A stretch of DNA of 64,000 nt from 3107 sp001483205 (lineage in GTDB: Bacteria; Pseudomonadota; Alphaproteobacteria; Rhodobacterales; Rhodobacteraceae): positions 1 through 64,000 of the forward strand of contig OZ219809.1 in the NCBI GenBank assembly GCA_964291375.2, read 5' to 3'. Both the position numbers and the translations under genes were made by a program. Below, one piece after another: positions 28,201 through 35,862 of this stretch (the first letter of the stretch is position 1; each line of letters opens with the position of its first letter). The notes beneath the pieces were generated by a model. The model searched no databases. It was not told where the DNA came from and saw nothing but the letters and a program-made list of their open reading frames with translations.

Positions 28201-31200
28201 CAATACCGCTATGGTGCGCTGGACGCTGTGACGAACGCGGTTGACTGGGGGGACTGGACGGACATCGCGGATGCGACGGCAGAAACCCGGTCTTACACGG
28301 TGACCGGCCTGGTGAACAACACGAAATACGGGGTCCAGGTGCGTGCCGTGGCCGGGGATAATTTGGGTGATATGTCAGAGCGACAGGTGGTATGGCCGTA
28401 TCATCCCCCGTTCGATACGGTGGAGGTCACCGAGGTCACGTCGACCACGATAACGGTCGAGTGGGTGCTGCCGCAGGGGGTAGAGGCGACCGGGCTGCGG
28501 GCGATGCAGCGTCTGGTCAGCGGGGAATGGGAAGAAGCGGCAGAGCTGGCGCTGGGTGCGACTTCGCACATCTTCACAGGGCTGTCCCCCGAGACGCGCT
28601 ACAACTTCCGCATTGTGCTTGATTCGGCGACCGGCGGCACGGATACGGGGATACTGATACAGGATACGCTGGCGACCAGCCTGCTGGATGTGCGGCTGTC
28701 GGGGTCGTTGCCGGAAAGTCCGCAGGGCAGTTCCGATAAGGGGTTGCGCTCGTCCGATCCCGGTGACGGGCAGGGCTGTGAGGTGCAGGTGGAGGTTGAG
28801 TTTTTCGACGACGACGGCAATGCGGTGCAAGTGAATGCGCTGGCGGCCACGCACTTCACGGTTGAGGACGGGAACGGGACCATCGGCACGCCGGTGCAGG
28901 ACGCGGACGGTCTCGGCTGGACGGTTCCGGCCTGGGCAAATCCGGGCTTCACCCCCAGGCTGATGCGGGTGTTGCTGGGGAGAACGGATCACTGGGAAGC
29001 GTCGGAGCATGTGTTCCGTATCAGTGCGGGCGAGACCTGCGCGGCGTCGGTGCCCCCCACGTCTCTGGCCTCGCTTGCGCTTGAGGGGATGGAGCTGGAC
29101 CCGGCCTTTGACCCTGACACCTACCAATACCGTGTCACGGTGCCGAATTTCGTCACCAGTGCCACGCTTGATGCGCAGGCTGTGTATGAGACGGCCACCG
29201 TGTCGATCAACCGCGAAGACGATGACGAGGATGTCCCCGGCCATCAGGTGGCGCTGTCGAACATTTTCCACGTGACGATCAGCGTGACGGTCGGCGACGA
29301 GACACAGAGCTACTACATCAACGGGTCTCCGCCGCCACCGGACGATGCGCTGACCGGCTTTGAGTTGGTGGATGCGGCGACGGACGCGGATTTGGGCGCG
29401 ATTGCGGATGGCGATACGTTGTCGGGGTCGGCGACGGGGCTGTATGGTTTCCGCGCGGCGGTCACGCCGGGGGTGGAGATCGGCAGTGTGGTGCTGACGC
29501 TTTCCGGTCCGGACGAGGGTGACACCCATACGCAGACCGAGGGCCTGTTGCCCTATTCGCTCTACGGCGACGCGCCGGGCGGTGCGAATGGCGGCCGGGC
29601 CGAGCATGGCCGGGTGCTGGCGGCGGGGTCGTATACGCTCTCGGCGACGGCCTATGCAGGGAGCGGCGGCGCGGGTGATGCGCTTGACACGCGCTCGGTG
29701 ACGTTCACGGTTGAGGGCGCGGCCACAACGCTGCCGGCCTCGGCGGGGGTGCTGACCGGCCTGGTGCTGGTTGATGCCTCGGACAACACCGATCTGGGCG
29801 CGATTGCGGATGGCGATACGCTGTCGGTGTCGTCGGACGGCACCTATGGCATCCGCGCTGGCGTGGGGCAGACCGTCGGCAGCGTGGTGCTGACGCTTTC
29901 CGGTCCGGGCGAGACGGACACCCATACGCAGACCGAGAGCATTGCGCCCTATTCGCTCTATGGCGACGAGGATGACGGGGCCGGCGGGCGGACGCTCAAT
30001 GGCGAGGCCCTGCCGGTGGGGTCGTATACGCTGACGGCAACGGCCTATGCGGAGCGCGGCGGCGCGGGCGAGGTGCAGGGCACGCTGTCGGTGTCGTTTG
30101 ATGTGGCGGTCGGATTGCCCGGACTGTCGGTGGCGGATGCAAGCGCCGAGGAAGGCACCGATGAGGCGCTTGAATTCGTAGTGACACTGGATCGCGAGGC
30201 GACCGGCACGGTGACGGTGAGCTATACGACTGAGGATGGCGTCGCGACGGCGCCTGCGGATTACACGACGACCTCTGGCACCCTGACCTTCGCGGCGGGC
30301 GAGACCACACAGACGGTTTCGGTGCCGATCGTGAACGACGGCCATGATGAGGGCAGCGAAACGATGACCCTGACGCTTTCGGGGGCAACCGGGGCGACGA
30401 TCACCGATGACCGGGCGACGGGAACGATCTCGAATGACGGCCCGATCCCCGAGGCATGGCTGGCCCGTTTCGGGCGCACGGTGACGGGTCAGGTGCTGGA
30501 TGCGGTGGAGACCCGGCTGTCGGCCACGCGCGCGGTGGGGGTTGAGGCCCGGCTTGCGGGTGAGGCCCTGCCGTCTTCGGATGAGGCGGCGGCGTCTCTG
30601 GCCTCGTGGCTCGCCCCGGCGGAACCGGATCGGGGCCTGATGTCTCAGGCGGACGCCCCCGGCGGGGTGCGGTTCGAGACCCGCGCCCTGACCGAACGGG
30701 ATTTCCTCGTCGGCACGTCCTTTGCGATGACGGCGCAGGCGGGTGAGGGCGGCGGTTTTGCCTCGCTGTGGGGCAATGCCTCGGTCACCGGTTTCGATGG
30801 CCGGAGGGCCAACCTGACCCTGGACGGCGAGGTGACCACCGGGCTGATCGGTGTTGACTGGGCGGCGGACAACCGGGTCGCGGGCCTGGCGCTCGGCCAT
30901 TCGCGCGGCACCGGCAACTATCGGGATGCGGAGGGTTCGCCCGGCATGGACGGCAAGATCGAGGCGACGCTGACCGGCCTCTACCCCTATGCGGGCATTG
31001 ACCTGACCGACCGGCTGTCGGTCTGGGCGGCGGCGGGCCACGGCACCGGCGAGGTGACGGTGACGCCATCGGGCGGGGCCGACCTGACGGCTGACCTGTC
31101 GATGTCGATGCTGGCGGCGGGGTTGCGCAACGAGGTGCTGCGGCCTGCGGGCAGTGGTCTCTCGCTGGCGGTTAAGGGCGATGCGCGCTTCACCCGGACC

Positions 31201-31935
31201 TCCTCGGACGCGGTGGATGGCACGGGCACGGGCACGGGCACGAGCGGCGGCAATCTGGCGGCGGCGGACGCGGATGTGTGGCTGCTGCGCGCCGGGATCG
31301 AGGGGTCGCAGACGATGACCCTGACCGCCGGTGCCACCCTCACCCCGTCTTTCGGGGTCGGGCTGCGGCTTGACGGCGGCGACGCCGAGACCGGTATGGG
31401 CGCGGACATCGGCGGCGGTCTGGCCTTTGCCGATCCGGCGAGCGGCCTGACGCTTGACCTGAAGGCGCGGGGGCTGCTGGCCCATGAGGCGTCGGGTTTC
31501 CGGGAGTGGGGTGCGAGTATTGCCGCCTCGTGGGATCCGCGTCCGACGACCGACCGGGGGCCGGCGCTGTCGCTCACGCAGACCTGGGGCGCATCGCCGT
31601 CGGGCGGCATGGACGCGCTGCTGTCGCGCGAGACGCTGGCGGGGCTGGCGGCGGATGACAGCGCCGGGACGTTCGGGGCGGCGGGCCGTCTGGAGGGCGA
31701 ACTGGGCTACGGCATCGCGATGTTCGGCGGCGGGTTCACGGGGACGCCGAATGTCGGTTTTGCCCTGTCGGACGGCGGGGCGCGTGAGTGGCGGGTCGGC
31801 TGGCGGCTCAGCCCCGGCGGAACCGCGCGCGGCGATTTTGACTTCGGCCTCAGTCTTGATGCCACCCGGTGCGACCCCGCAGGCGGCGGTGCCCCCGAGC
31901 ACGCAGTGGCGCTGAAGGGTGCCCTGCGCTGGTAG
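25243..31935 (+). CDS. Giant autotransporter with fibronectin III, cadherin-like and Calx-beta domains; putatively phase-variable
   Basis: The 2230-residue protein starts at the ATG of MMRSGTCSRF, with GGGAG 7-8 nt upstream. Residues 15-48 are encoded by a heptanucleotide tract and read as repeats of REPGAGS. The signal core is at 91-110 (VVRLFIRLALALMLALGLAA), with cleavage near AAQ. The passenger has Calx-beta-like segments (25600-27750), three fibronectin-III-like domains (about 27785-28660), a cadherin-like beta-sandwich (about 29060-29320), two related domains with the motif GSYTL(S/T)ATAYA, and a canonical Calx-beta domain (about 30119-30444). The C-terminal 490 residues are an autotransporter beta-barrel (GFASLWGNASVTGFDGR onward) ending in Trp. 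This barrel differs from the one shared by the other two giants. I infer an outer-membrane adhesin or similar surface protein; the ligand is unknown. Confidence 0.85.
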   Translation: MMRSGTCSRFDLHYKPGAGSREPGAGSREPGAGSREPGAGSREPGAAPCAVQPSCNGRPDPMGRVAFPPPPQNYHPCTTAPRRLTPPAEPVVRLFIRLALALMLALGLAAPTAAQTKAVLGSTGVTVDEGGTATFTVKLSAAPPADGAVTVNFDSNDIDAVTVDTTAPTFTTSDWNTAQEVTVSGVQDKDLRDETVTLTYRVLHHPSSGVAPTTLSSGTGPTVTVTDDEDLEIWVSNESSLDLDEGSTATYTVRLNLQPIENVTVSIVSSDTTIATVSPASLTFTTSNWNIEQEVTVTGVTDDDTNIASTTITHSATGVANKTVWVIVNDSDTGACPSGQHASAFWKTCLTIGKDILGFYGYDGNSNTGTLSDDNFYYKGVTHTINALHVLGGDLTFQASGDILRGRDVVLQVGSTSVNLRGTTFEDTITVAASGIAWGDTNIGDKVSVSLRLSPGADVTGPVLQSATIDGAKLVMTFNERIDATSYGAIDGSDFTVKVNGTEWPLVIAPLVAVTFDGTKIILTLAEAVGPNDRVTVSYSSLDDDDLRDFSGNFILSFFDVPVLPTVARVSNPNNEYVITGVPYWVLSEPCHTIPGEPPVFISRGNRRCWIIANEEGDRKTFGVRMKNAVVQPVTVNIRSDDSDALSVSHDLLTFTPENWDTEQIIAVTGEADSDGLDEWTDVWISGDTGANPDNVRVNIKDNDGSAADPSGLVYSNSCNCMTVRAGDSNGHTFTVRLAAQPERTVTMNWDPLVLGDVRAADNGNAIKVFLQPIDGGPVSPHGVKISPKYMTFTTSNWNTAQTFTVTADSGTLGSTIRLRPWWRQSQYPRSRTPEFTIKVGSGNFNYSTNLPTPLVRADAGDGAIRLTWATPEHGEGITSWQARYGEADTHNGSVDWGGWYTIPGAEQDTTAHTVTGLTNNTFYGFQVRAVAGSRKGNPSVLNFIMPRAGRVLDAPGHPELNARAGNGAADLSWEIPSFGGTITGWQYRYGALDAVTNAVDWGDWTDIADATAETRSYTVTGLVNNTKYGVQVRAVAGDNLGDMSERQVVWPYHPPFDTVEVTEVTSTTITVEWVLPQGVEATGLRAMQRLVSGEWEEAAELALGATSHIFTGLSPETRYNFRIVLDSATGGTDTGILIQDTLATSLLDVRLSGSLPESPQGSSDKGLRSSDPGDGQGCEVQVEVEFFDDDGNAVQVNALAATHFTVEDGNGTIGTPVQDADGLGWTVPAWANPGFTPRLMRVLLGRTDHWEASEHVFRISAGETCAASVPPTSLASLALEGMELDPAFDPDTYQYRVTVPNFVTSATLDAQAVYETATVSINREDDDEDVPGHQVALSNIFHVTISVTVGDETQSYYINGSPPPPDDALTGFELVDAATDADLGAIADGDTLSGSATGLYGFRAAVTPGVEIGSVVLTLSGPDEGDTHTQTEGLLPYSLYGDAPGGANGGRAEHGRVLAAGSYTLSATAYAGSGGAGDALDTRSVTFTVEGAATTLPASAGVLTGLVLVDASDNTDLGAIADGDTLSVSSDGTYGIRAGVGQTVGSVVLTLSGPGETDTHTQTESIAPYSLYGDEDDGAGGRTLNGEALPVGSYTLTATAYAERGGAGEVQGTLSVSFDVAVGLPGLSVADASAEEGTDEALEFVVTLDREATGTVTVSYTTEDGVATAPADYTTTSGTLTFAAGETTQTVSVPIVNDGHDEGSETMTLTLSGATGATITDDRATGTISNDGPIPEAWLARFGRTVTGQVLDAVETRLSATRAVGVEARLAGEALPSSDEAAASLASWLAPAEPDRGLMSQADAPGGVRFETRALTERDFLVGTSFAMTAQAGEGGGFASLWGNASVTGFDGRRANLTLDGEVTTGLIGVDWAADNRVAGLALGHSRGTGNYRDAEGSPGMDGKIEATLTGLYPYAGIDLTDRLSVWAAAGHGTGEVTVTPSGGADLTADLSMSMLAAGLRNEVLRPAGSGLSLAVKGDARFTRTSSDAVDGTGTGTGTSGGNLAAADADVWLLRAGIEGSQTMTLTAGATLTPSFGVGLRLDGGDAETGMGADIGGGLAFADPASGLTLDLKARGLLAHEASGFREWGASIAASWDPRPTTDRGPALSLTQTWGASPSGGMDALLSRETLAGLAADDSAGTFGAAGRLEGELGYGIAMFGGGFTGTPNVGFALSDGGAREWRVGWRLSPGGTARGDFDFGLSLDATRCDPAGGGAPEHAVALKGALRW
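25286..25381 (+). repeat. Heptanucleotide simple-sequence repeat (AGCCGGG, 13 copies plus 5 nt)
   Basis: Thirteen uninterrupted copies of the 7-bp unit AGCCGGG (25286-25376) are followed by a partial AGCCG. The tract begins 43 bp after the ATG at 25243 and ends about 130 bp before the signal-peptide core. Because 7 is not a multiple of 3, adding or losing one unit changes the frame. With 13 copies the ATG is in frame with the rest of the gene (ON). With 12 copies translation would enter the frame that stops at 25495. Confidence 0.95.
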
Positions 31936-32341
31936 CGGTGATTGCAGCGGAAACCGCCGGGACCGGAGCGGAGACTTTGAAGGGGCGGCGGGTGTTATGC
32001 CCCCGCCTGCCGGAGCGCAACAACAAAACCGTGCTTGTGACAGACAGGCGCGGGGGCGTCCTGAAACGGACCGGCGCTAAGCTCCACCACTACGCCATCC
32101 CCCCGAGTCGGGCAGCCACCTGCCGAATTTGCCCGCACATCTCCCCCGGAAAAAACACCCAAACCCCCGCGCCCGCAAAACAGAAGGTTTGCAATTTGTC
32201 AAAACTCGTATATGGGCCGCTTATCCGAGACGTGATGCCTCTGACCCCAGGCGCATGGAAAGGATTGGGGTCGGCGGCAATGGGGCCGCCATTCAAACGG
32301 GCCTCCCCGGAACGCCGGGCCGGGCCAACCAGGATACGCTG
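31936..32341. other. 405-bp intergenic region: end of the autotransporter gene and pnp leader
   Basis: No gene is seen. A hairpin at 31984-32011 (GGCGGCGGG pairing with CCCGCC-T-GCC, one bulge) is a possible terminator for the upstream gene, though without a U-tract. A second hairpin, GGCGGC-AATGGG-GCCGCC, lies about 60 bp before the pnp start and is probably part of its leader; in enterobacteria pnp leaders fold into RNase III-processed hairpins. The usual neighbour rpsO is absent. Confidence 0.5.
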
Positions 32342-34477
32342 ATGTTCAACATGACGACAAGATCAATGCAGTGGGGGGCAGAGACCCTCACGCTGGAGAC
32401 GGGCAAGGTGGCCCGTCAGGCCGATGGCTCTGTCATCGCGACGCTGGGGGAAACCAGCGTTCTGGCGGCGGTGACCTTCGCCAGAGAACCGAAACCGGGG
32501 CAGGATTTCTTTCCGCTGACGGTGCATTATCAGGAGAAATACTACGCAGCCGGCAAGGTGCCCGGCGGCTTTTTCAAGCGCGAGGCGCGCCCGAGCGAGA
32601 AAGAGACCCTGACCGCGCGCCTGATCGACCGCCCGATCCGTCCGCTTTTCGCCGAGGGCTTCAGGAACGAAGTGCTGGTGATGTGCACCGTTCTGTCGCA
32701 CGATCTGGTCAATGACCCGGATATTGTCGCGATGATCGCGGCCTCGGCGGCGCTGACCCTTTCCGGCGCGCCGTTCATGGGGCCGATTGCGGGCTGCCGC
32801 GTCGGCTATGTGGGTGGCGAATATGTGCTCAACCCCGAGGTTGAGGATATGAACACACTGCGCCTGAAGCCCGAACAGCGCCTTGATCTGGTGGTGGCGG
32901 GCACCCGCGACGCGGTGATGATGGTCGAATCAGAGGCCTATGAGCTGAGCGAGGATGAAATGCTGGGCGCGGTCACCTTCGCCCATGAACAGATCAAGCC
33001 GGTCATTGACCTGATCATCAGCCTTGCCGAGGCCGCCGCCAAAGAACCGTTCTATTTCAGCCCGCCGGATTGCTCTGAACTCCACAGGGCGGTCAAAGCG
33101 GCTGGCGAGGACCGGCTGCGCGCCGCCTATCGGATCACCGACAAGCAGGAGCGCACCGCCGCCGTGTCCGGGGCGCGGGCGGCAATCACCGATGCCCTGA
33201 CCGAGGAACAGCAGGCAGACCCGTCGCTCGGCTTTGCGCTCAAGAAGCTCGAGGCCGGTATTCTGCGCGGTGATGTGGTCAGAGGCGGGCACCGGATTGA
33301 CGGGCGCGACACGCGCACCGTGCGCCCGATTGTCTGCGAAGCGGGCTTTCTGCCGCGCACCCATGGCTCGGCGCTTTTTACCCGCGGTGAAACCCAGGCG
33401 CTGGTGGTGACCACACTCGGCACCGGCGAGGACGAACAGATCATTGACGCGCTGCACGGAAATTCCCGGTCGAACTTCCTGCTGCATTACAACTTTCCGC
33501 CCTATTCGGTGGGCGAGGCCGGGCGGGTCGGCCCTCCCGGACGGCGCGAGATCGGCCACGGAAAACTGGCATGGCGGGCGCTTCAGGCGGTTCTGCCTGC
33601 GGCGGTCGATTTTCCCTACACCGTGCGCGTGGTCTCAGAGATCACCGAATCGAACGGCTCTTCCTCTATGGCGTCGGTCTGCGGCGGGTCGCTGTCGATG
33701 ATGGATGCAGGCGTTCCGCTCAAGGCCCCGGTCGCCGGGGTCGCCATGGGCCTGGTTCTGGAGGACGACGGCGCGTTTGCGATTCTGACCGACATTCTGG
33801 GGGATGAGGATCACCTGGGGGACATGGACTTCAAGGTCGCAGGCACCGCGCAGGGCATCACCTCGCTTCAGATGGACATCAAGGTCGCCGGGATCACGCC
33901 TGAGATCATGGCGCAGGCACTGGCGCAGGCCAGAGAAGGCCGGATGCACATTCTGGGCGAGATGGCCAAGGCGCTTTCCGAGGTGGGCGAGTTTTCCGTC
34001 CATGCGCCGCGCATCGAGACCATGCAAATCCCCACTGACAAGATTCGCGAGGTGATCGGTTCCGGCGGCAAAGTGATCCGCGAGATCGTCGAAATCTCGG
34101 GGGCCAAGGTCGATATAAACGATGAGGGCACGATCAAGATTGCCTCGCCCAACGGGGAGTCGATCCGCAAGGCCCATGAGATGATCCACGCCATCGTCGC
34201 CGAGCCGGAGATCGGCCACATCTACACCGGCAGGGTGGTCAAGGTCGTCGATTTCGGGGTCTTCGTGAACTTCTTCGGCAAGCGCGACGGGCTGGTGCAT
34301 GTGTCCCAGATCGAAAACCGCCGCCTGAACCATCCGTCGGATGTGCTGAAGGAAGGCCAGGAGGTGAAGGTGAAGCTGATGGGGTTTGATGATCGCGGCA
34401 AGGTGCGCCTGTCGATGAAGGTCGTCGATCAGCAGACCGGCGCGGAAATCGGCAGAGAGGCCGCCGCCAGGGGCTGA
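32342..34477 (+). CDS. pnp: Polyribonucleotide nucleotidyltransferase (PNPase)
   Basis: PNPase degrades RNA 3' to 5' by phosphorolysis and is a core component of the RNA degradosome. The 711-residue protein (MFNMTTRSMQWGAETLTL) has two RNase PH-like domains separated by a helical domain. A KH domain (REVIGSGGKVIREI) and an S1 domain (YTGRVVKVVDFGVFVNF) follow. The length equals the family norm. CAGGA lies 6-7 nt before the ATG at 32342; a second ATG three codons later is possible. Its degradosome partner RNase E is encoded 1.4 kb downstream on the other strand. Confidence 0.97.
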   Translation: MFNMTTRSMQWGAETLTLETGKVARQADGSVIATLGETSVLAAVTFAREPKPGQDFFPLTVHYQEKYYAAGKVPGGFFKREARPSEKETLTARLIDRPIRPLFAEGFRNEVLVMCTVLSHDLVNDPDIVAMIAASAALTLSGAPFMGPIAGCRVGYVGGEYVLNPEVEDMNTLRLKPEQRLDLVVAGTRDAVMMVESEAYELSEDEMLGAVTFAHEQIKPVIDLIISLAEAAAKEPFYFSPPDCSELHRAVKAAGEDRLRAAYRITDKQERTAAVSGARAAITDALTEEQQADPSLGFALKKLEAGILRGDVVRGGHRIDGRDTRTVRPIVCEAGFLPRTHGSALFTRGETQALVVTTLGTGEDEQIIDALHGNSRSNFLLHYNFPPYSVGEAGRVGPPGRREIGHGKLAWRALQAVLPAAVDFPYTVRVVSEITESNGSSSMASVCGGSLSMMDAGVPLKAPVAGVAMGLVLEDDGAFAILTDILGDEDHLGDMDFKVAGTAQGITSLQMDIKVAGITPEIMAQALAQAREGRMHILGEMAKALSEVGEFSVHAPRIETMQIPTDKIREVIGSGGKVIREIVEISGAKVDINDEGTIKIASPNGESIRKAHEMIHAIVAEPEIGHIYTGRVVKVVDFGVFVNFFGKRDGLVHVSQIENRRLNHPSDVLKEGQEVKVKLMGFDDRGKVRLSMKVVDQQTGAEIGREAAARG

Positions 34478-34512
34478 TTGGCCCCTATTTGATCTGTGTC
34501 CGATCCCGAGCG

Positions 34513-34548
34513 AAAGCCCCGGCGCGCCTGTGGTGCCGGGGCTTTTTT
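34513..34548 (+). terminator. Intrinsic terminator of pnp
   Basis: AAAGCCCCGGC and GCCGGGGCTTTTTT form an 11-bp GC-rich stem with a 10-nt loop and a run of six T. It starts 35 bp after the pnp stop. Confidence 0.93.
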
Positions 34549-34575
34549 CGTGTCGGGTGGCAGGGGGGAGGCCGG

Positions 34576-34642
34576 TTTGACGGCAGTTTTTTGCGATTTT
34601 CTGTCGTCAAGCCGATTTGATGACAGTATGCTGTCGTCAAAA
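34576..34642 (+). promoter_or_regulatory. Array of four inverted operator half-sites upstream of the Fic gene
   Basis: Four related 11-bp half-sites lie just before the Fic gene. They are TTTGACGGCAG (34576-34586), CTGTCGTCAAG (34601-34611), TTTGATGACAG (34616-34626) and CTGTCGTCAAA (34631-34641), alternating in orientation. The last two form a near-perfect palindrome around a TATG centre with one mismatch. This is the arrangement expected of a dimeric regulator. I infer autoregulation, because the C-terminal part of the Fic protein looks like a winged helix-turn-helix. Confidence 0.65.
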
Positions 34643-34657
34643 TGCGTTGACAACCAT

Positions 34658-35803
34658 ATGGAGGAGGATTTGGCCATCAAACCCTATGACAAGAGCGGGG
34701 CCGTCCGTTACCACGCGGGCAGGTTTCCCCCGGAAAACCTGCGCCACGAAAGGATCATGCCCGCATTGTGCAATGCCGCCGCATCGCTTGGCAGATATGA
34801 TGCGAAGATAACCGGCATGGTGAACAGCGACCTGTTGCTCGCTCCTCTGTGGCGGCAGGACGCTTTGGCGTCGTCAAGAATGGAAGGAACGATCTCGACC
34901 ATCGAGGAAATCTATCGTCTGGAATCGGAAGAGGACGCCGGAACGCCCGACCCATACAGAGAGGCCCGGAACGATGCTGTGGAGACCTATCTTTATGCGC
35001 GCGCGCTCCGTCTCGGGCAAGAATTTTTGGAAAAAGGCGGCACTTTGTCAGAGCACCTGATACGCTCATTGCACCAGAGATTGCTTTCCTTCGGGCGTGG
35101 TGCGCAAAAACGCCCCGGTCAATACAAGGCAAAAGAGAACTATATCGGCGACGAGCGAACCGGCGTCATCCACTACGTTCCGATTCCGCACGAACGCCTT
35201 GGCCCGGCAATGAATGATCTGGTCGCCTTCATCGGGAACGATGAGGTCATCCCGATCCTGCGAACGGCGATAGCGCATGTGGAGTTCGAGGCCCTGCATC
35301 CGTTCGAGGACGGCAATGGCCGGGTTGGCCGGATGCTCATCCCGCTGATGCTCTGGCGACTCGGTGTCCTGTCGCAACCGCATTTCTTCGTATCGGGCTA
35401 TTTCGAGACCAACAAAGCAGAATATGTCGATCGGATGCGGGCGGTATCGGCAGGGGATGACTGGACTGGCTGGGTTATTTTTTTCCTGAACGCCCTGCAT
35501 GAACAGGCCCGTGTCAACATCAGGACAGCGGATCAAATCCTTGGCCTTCATGCAGACATGCGCGAGCAGTTTCGTGAAATCCTCAATTCGCAATACCACG
35601 ATCAGGCGCTTGACTTTGTTTTTGCCAGCCCGGTTTTCAGAAACGATCAGTTTGTGAGGCGGTCCGGTATTCCCGCCTCCTCTGCGCGCACTTTGTCGCG
35701 CCGGTTGGCGGAAGCGGGGCTGCTGCGCATGGTCCGTCCGGCTTCCGGGCGACGGGCGGCTCTGTATGCGTTTGACCCGCTTCTGGACCTGTTGCGAATT
35801 TGA
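34658..35803 (+). CDS. Fic family protein with N-terminal inhibitory motif and C-terminal winged-helix-like region
   Basis: Fic enzymes transfer AMP or related groups to target proteins. The catalytic motif is complete: HPFEDGNGRVGR. An inhibitory-helix motif, SSRMEGT, precedes it, which places the protein in the class with a built-in N-terminal inhibitory helix. The C-terminal 80 residues (PASSARTLSRRLAEAGLLRM) look like a winged helix-turn-helix DNA-binding domain. The start is uncertain. ATG 34658 (MEEDLAIKPYDK) lies directly on GGAGGAGG, so that site would better serve the TTG at 34670 (giving MAIKPYDK). The earlier in-frame ATG at 34496 would run through the pnp terminator and is unlikely. 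The gene is a single insertion between pnp and rne. Confidence 0.9.
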   Translation: MEEDLAIKPYDKSGAVRYHAGRFPPENLRHERIMPALCNAAASLGRYDAKITGMVNSDLLLAPLWRQDALASSRMEGTISTIEEIYRLESEEDAGTPDPYREARNDAVETYLYARALRLGQEFLEKGGTLSEHLIRSLHQRLLSFGRGAQKRPGQYKAKENYIGDERTGVIHYVPIPHERLGPAMNDLVAFIGNDEVIPILRTAIAHVEFEALHPFEDGNGRVGRMLIPLMLWRLGVLSQPHFFVSGYFETNKAEYVDRMRAVSAGDDWTGWVIFFLNALHEQARVNIRTADQILGLHADMREQFREILNSQYHDQALDFVFASPVFRNDQFVRRSGIPASSARTLSRRLAEAGLLRMVRPASGRRAALYAFDPLLDLLRI

Positions 35804-35807
35804 TGAC

Positions 35808-35838
35808 CCCCCACCGCCCGGTAAGAGGGCGATGGGGG
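35808..35838. terminator. Shared terminator between the convergent Fic and rne genes
   Basis: CCCCCACCGCCC (35808-35819) pairs with GGGCGATGGGGG (35827-35838) with one mismatch and a 7-nt loop. The hairpin sits in the 59-bp gap between the two stop codons. It is GC-rich, with no immediate long U-tract. Confidence 0.65.
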
Positions 35839-35862
35839 CACAGGCGCGCTTGTTTTTCAGGC

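Noticed and set aside
31219..31248. GGCACG hexamer repeat in the third giant gene as a second phase switch
   Set aside because: Six is a multiple of three, so changes would only alter a short Gly-Thr run in a loop.
28375..31902. A 1175-residue minus-strand open frame opposite the third giant protein
   Set aside because: Its product is Arg/His/Gly-rich low complexity, as expected opposite a GC-rich codon-biased gene. The plus strand has clear FnIII, Calx-beta and barrel domains.
34496..34657. N-terminal extension of the Fic protein from ATG 34496
   Set aside because: It would translate through the intrinsic terminator of pnp and the operator array.
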